NCBI GenBank assembly: GCA_026417795.1
Contig: JAOACP010000007.1
Span: forward strand, 1 to 64,000
DNA from: Thermanaerothrix sp.
GTDB lineage: Bacteria > Synergistota > Synergistia > Synergistales > Synergistaceae
DNA length: 64,000 bases
Reading direction: 5' to 3'
The notes under the pieces are model-generated. The model worked only from the letters and a program-made list of their open reading frames with translations, did not search any database and was not told the DNA's origin. Positions 62,407-64,000 of this stretch are shown piece after piece (within the stretch, counting starts at the first letter, position 1; each line of letters starts with the position of its first letter). The position numbers were made by a program, and so were the translations under genes.

Positions 62407-63753
62407 CTATTTACGTGTTTGCCTAAGCAAACCCATGACCGCTTCCCGGATGGATGAAACCTCACTTCCAGCCTTCTTGGCCAGCTCCCTCAAGGGCACG
62501 TCCTTCGACTCCGCAAGGTCCTCCGGCCATCCGGCGGCCTTGAGTATCCGCCTCTCGTCGAGTCCGTAGATGGAAGCCACCTCCCCAAGGGTTTGGCTGC
62601 CCTTTATGGAGTCAGGATCCGGAACGGATTTCTTGTCCTGCGGGGCTGAAGCCAGGTAAGCCCTGACGGAGTCCTTAACCTTCTCATCATCAACCCCCGG
62701 TATCTTCTTAAGCGCCACATCCCTAGGAACCCCTTCGTCAAGCCCCGCGGCCCTTATGAACTCCTCCACCGGCAGCCCCACCTGCTTTGAGGCCTGCTCC
62801 ACCGTCATCCACCCAAAGATCCCCTCCACCGGGTCCGATGCGGCCTCCTTCGAGGCCCCATAGTAGGTCCGCCAAAACCCGGCATACCGGGCGACGCCGT
62901 AGGCCCCCAAAAACACCATCAGCCCCGCAATCCCAACCACCAATGGAGCCACCCTAAGCCCCTTCAAGCTGAACCCCAGCGTTCCCCTCACGGGGCAGGC
63001 CCCCACGCATTCTCCGCAGGATATGCAGTCCCCATCGGACACCGCGCGGGCCTTGGAAACCGCGATCCCCATGGGGCAGGCCCTGTCGCAGGCCCCGCAG
63101 TTTATACACGTCCCCTCGTCCCGCCTCACTTTAGTCAGGCTCATAAGCTGCAGAAACCACAGCGCCCCTCCCAATGGGCAGAGGTACCGACAGAAGAAAC
63201 GGGACGCCAACATGGCAGCTCCAAGCACAAAGATGAACAGGACGAGGAAACCGAATGGAGACGATGAAATCTCATCCCACCCGGCGCTCATATGGGCCCA
63301 GCTGACCCAGGGGTCGTAAGGCCTCATCACAAGGGTTCCAAAGGACCACGTAAGGATCAGCACCGCCGCAAGGATCAAGATCTTTACGAACCTGCCCCAG
63401 GGCTCAAACTTTTGCAAGGCACGGGAAAGACCCAGACGCTTCCCCAACATGCCCGCCATCTCCCCCAGGGCCCCAAGGGGGCATATCCAGCCACAGAAAA
63501 CCCGTCCAATGCCAATCGTCATCAAGGCCACCACGCCCCAAAGGATCAGCGAACTTGGAGCGGTCCTCTTAAGAAAGACACCCTCCCTCAAGTACGCGTA
63601 AAGGCTCTCCAGGCCTCCAAAGGGACAAAGGGCGTCCACCGGAGGCACCCCGGAAGGACCTCCTCCAACAACCTGGTGCCTGTACCCCATCCAAGTCATG
63701 AAAAGCAGAAACGAAAAGAGGGAACCGTACCTTATCCATCTGGAACCGATCAT
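62407..63753 (-). CDS. NapH/NosR-like membrane iron-sulfur protein with C-terminal helical repeats
   Basis: 448 residues. Four or five hydrophobic segments; CGWICPLGALGEM and FFCRYLCPLGGAL are the twin CxxxCP membrane motifs, and CINCGACDRACP plus CISCGECVGACP bind two 4Fe-4S clusters. The last 150 residues hold two short helical repeats (KQVGLPVEEFIRAAGL and SIYGLDERRILKAAGW type) seen in other membrane Fe-S proteins of anaerobes. It may pass electrons between quinol or ferredoxin and a partner. ATG after GGAGGTGG. No nitrate, nitrous oxide or other reductase gene is adjacent. Confidence 0.82.
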   Translation of the reverse strand: MIGSRWIRYGSLFSFLLFMTWMGYRHQVVGGGPSGVPPVDALCPFGGLESLYAYLREGVFLKRTAPSSLILWGVVALMTIGIGRVFCGWICPLGALGEMAGMLGKRLGLSRALQKFEPWGRFVKILILAAVLILTWSFGTLVMRPYDPWVSWAHMSAGWDEISSSPFGFLVLFIFVLGAAMLASRFFCRYLCPLGGALWFLQLMSLTKVRRDEGTCINCGACDRACPMGIAVSKARAVSDGDCISCGECVGACPVRGTLGFSLKGLRVAPLVVGIAGLMVFLGAYGVARYAGFWRTYYGASKEAASDPVEGIFGWMTVEQASKQVGLPVEEFIRAAGLDEGVPRDVALKKIPGVDDEKVKDSVRAYLASAPQDKKSVPDPDSIKGSQTLGEVASIYGLDERRILKAAGWPEDLAESKDVPLRELAKKAGSEVSSIREAVMGLLRQTRK

Positions 63754-63855
63754 CTAAACCACCTCCAGATCCCAGGATAAAGCACCGCAGGAAGCTAAAG
63801 ATCAGGGAAAGAGCCTATTTTTCAAGGTCATTTTTGTATGTATATTTTGATTATT

Positions 63856-63917
63856 ATACCACAGGCCGCCGGGATTTCCCATAGGGGTAGACAAACAGGG
63901 GCTCCCTGTGGTATCTA
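63856..63917 (+). promoter_or_regulatory. tRNA-Leu promoter flanked by a 10-bp inverted repeat
   Basis: ATACCACAGG (63856-63865) and its exact inverse CCTGTGGTAT (63905-63914) frame a 39-base interval. A TAGACA box (63888-63893) and TATCTA (63912-63917) spaced by 18 bases could drive the tRNA, and the repeat overlaps the minus 10. This may be regulatory or a cruciform. Confidence 0.4.
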
Positions 63918-63934
63918 TATCATCGCTTTCTTGC

Positions 63935-64000
63935 GCCGGGGTGGCGGAATGGCAGACGCAGCGGACTCAAAATCCGCCGTGGGCAACCACGTGGGGGTTC
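63935..64000 (+). tRNA. tRNA-Leu (anticodon CAA), 3' end cut off
   Basis: The sequence begins GCCGGGGTGGCGGAATGGCAG with a normal D arm, followed by an anticodon stem GCGGA/TCCGC with loop CTCAAAA, giving CAA, and a long variable arm (GTGGGCAACCAC). The window ends inside the T arm (GTTC), so the acceptor 3' side is missing. It decodes UUG. Confidence 0.9.

Overview
The window looks like a chromosomal segment of an anaerobic, amino-acid-fermenting bacterium, most likely of the phylum Synergistota (Thermanaerovibrio-like). This is an inference from gene content: two 2-oxoacid:ferredoxin oxidoreductases, tandem butyrate kinases, an anaerobic-type urocanate hydratase, SpoVS in a non-sporulation setting, many TTG starts, and GC-rich coding sequence (about 60% by eye). 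There is no rRNA, insertion sequence, integrase or CRISPR array. Two tRNA genes are present: tRNA-Ser(UGA) complete, and tRNA-Leu(CAA) cut by the right edge.

Layout. 1-9500, almost all minus strand: a truncated secreted protein, a peroxiredoxin, a KorAB-type oxidoreductase, CstA, an orphan gene, copper chaperone and copper ATPase, a pseudopilin with a damaged leader, and a thioesterase/CoA-binding pair. 9600-12000: five small unrecognised genes, three or four of them secreted, around tRNA-Ser. 12000-25100: hutU, typA, a tight four-gene minus operon (acylphosphatase, AlaX-like, DedA, GH26-like), a LUD protein, an asparaginase-fold protein, YbaK, CitG-like, an XRE/ImmA pair and an Old Yellow Enzyme homologue. 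25100-32200: one long plus operon for oxidative amino acid fermentation: aminotransferase, two butyrate kinases, an unknown P-loop protein, ferredoxin and the VorBAC subunits. An aminotransferase would make 2-oxoacids, Vor would make acyl-CoA and reduced ferredoxin, and the kinases would make ATP; the phosphotransacylase expected between these steps is not here.

32400-49600: an RpiR regulator, an MBL-fold hydrolase, hisS-aspS, spoVS, an L,D-transpeptidase, ornithine decarboxylase with an amino acid ABC importer, an amidohydrolase, a TRIC-type channel with an rRNA methyltransferase, an AT-richer TetR/methyltransferase module, SIMPL and proC. A perfect-looking minus promoter followed by about 200 nt of hairpin-rich sequence and a terminator lies just before proC and may be an uncharacterised RNA. 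49900-52500: cysK and pdxST. 52600-60500: a nucleoside salvage locus. A BMP-type ABC importer brings nucleosides in, a nucleoside hydrolase splits off ribose, and ribokinase makes ribose phosphate; a LacI-family regulator with a 28-bp perfect palindrome sits between its own gene and rbsK. 60500-64000: a chemoreceptor, a NapH-like membrane iron-sulfur protein and the start of tRNA-Leu.

Most leads for novelty are modest: the pre-proC RNA, the P-loop protein inside the Vor operon, the broken pseudopilin leader, the TetR/methyltransferase island, and enzyme homologues with altered active-site motifs.
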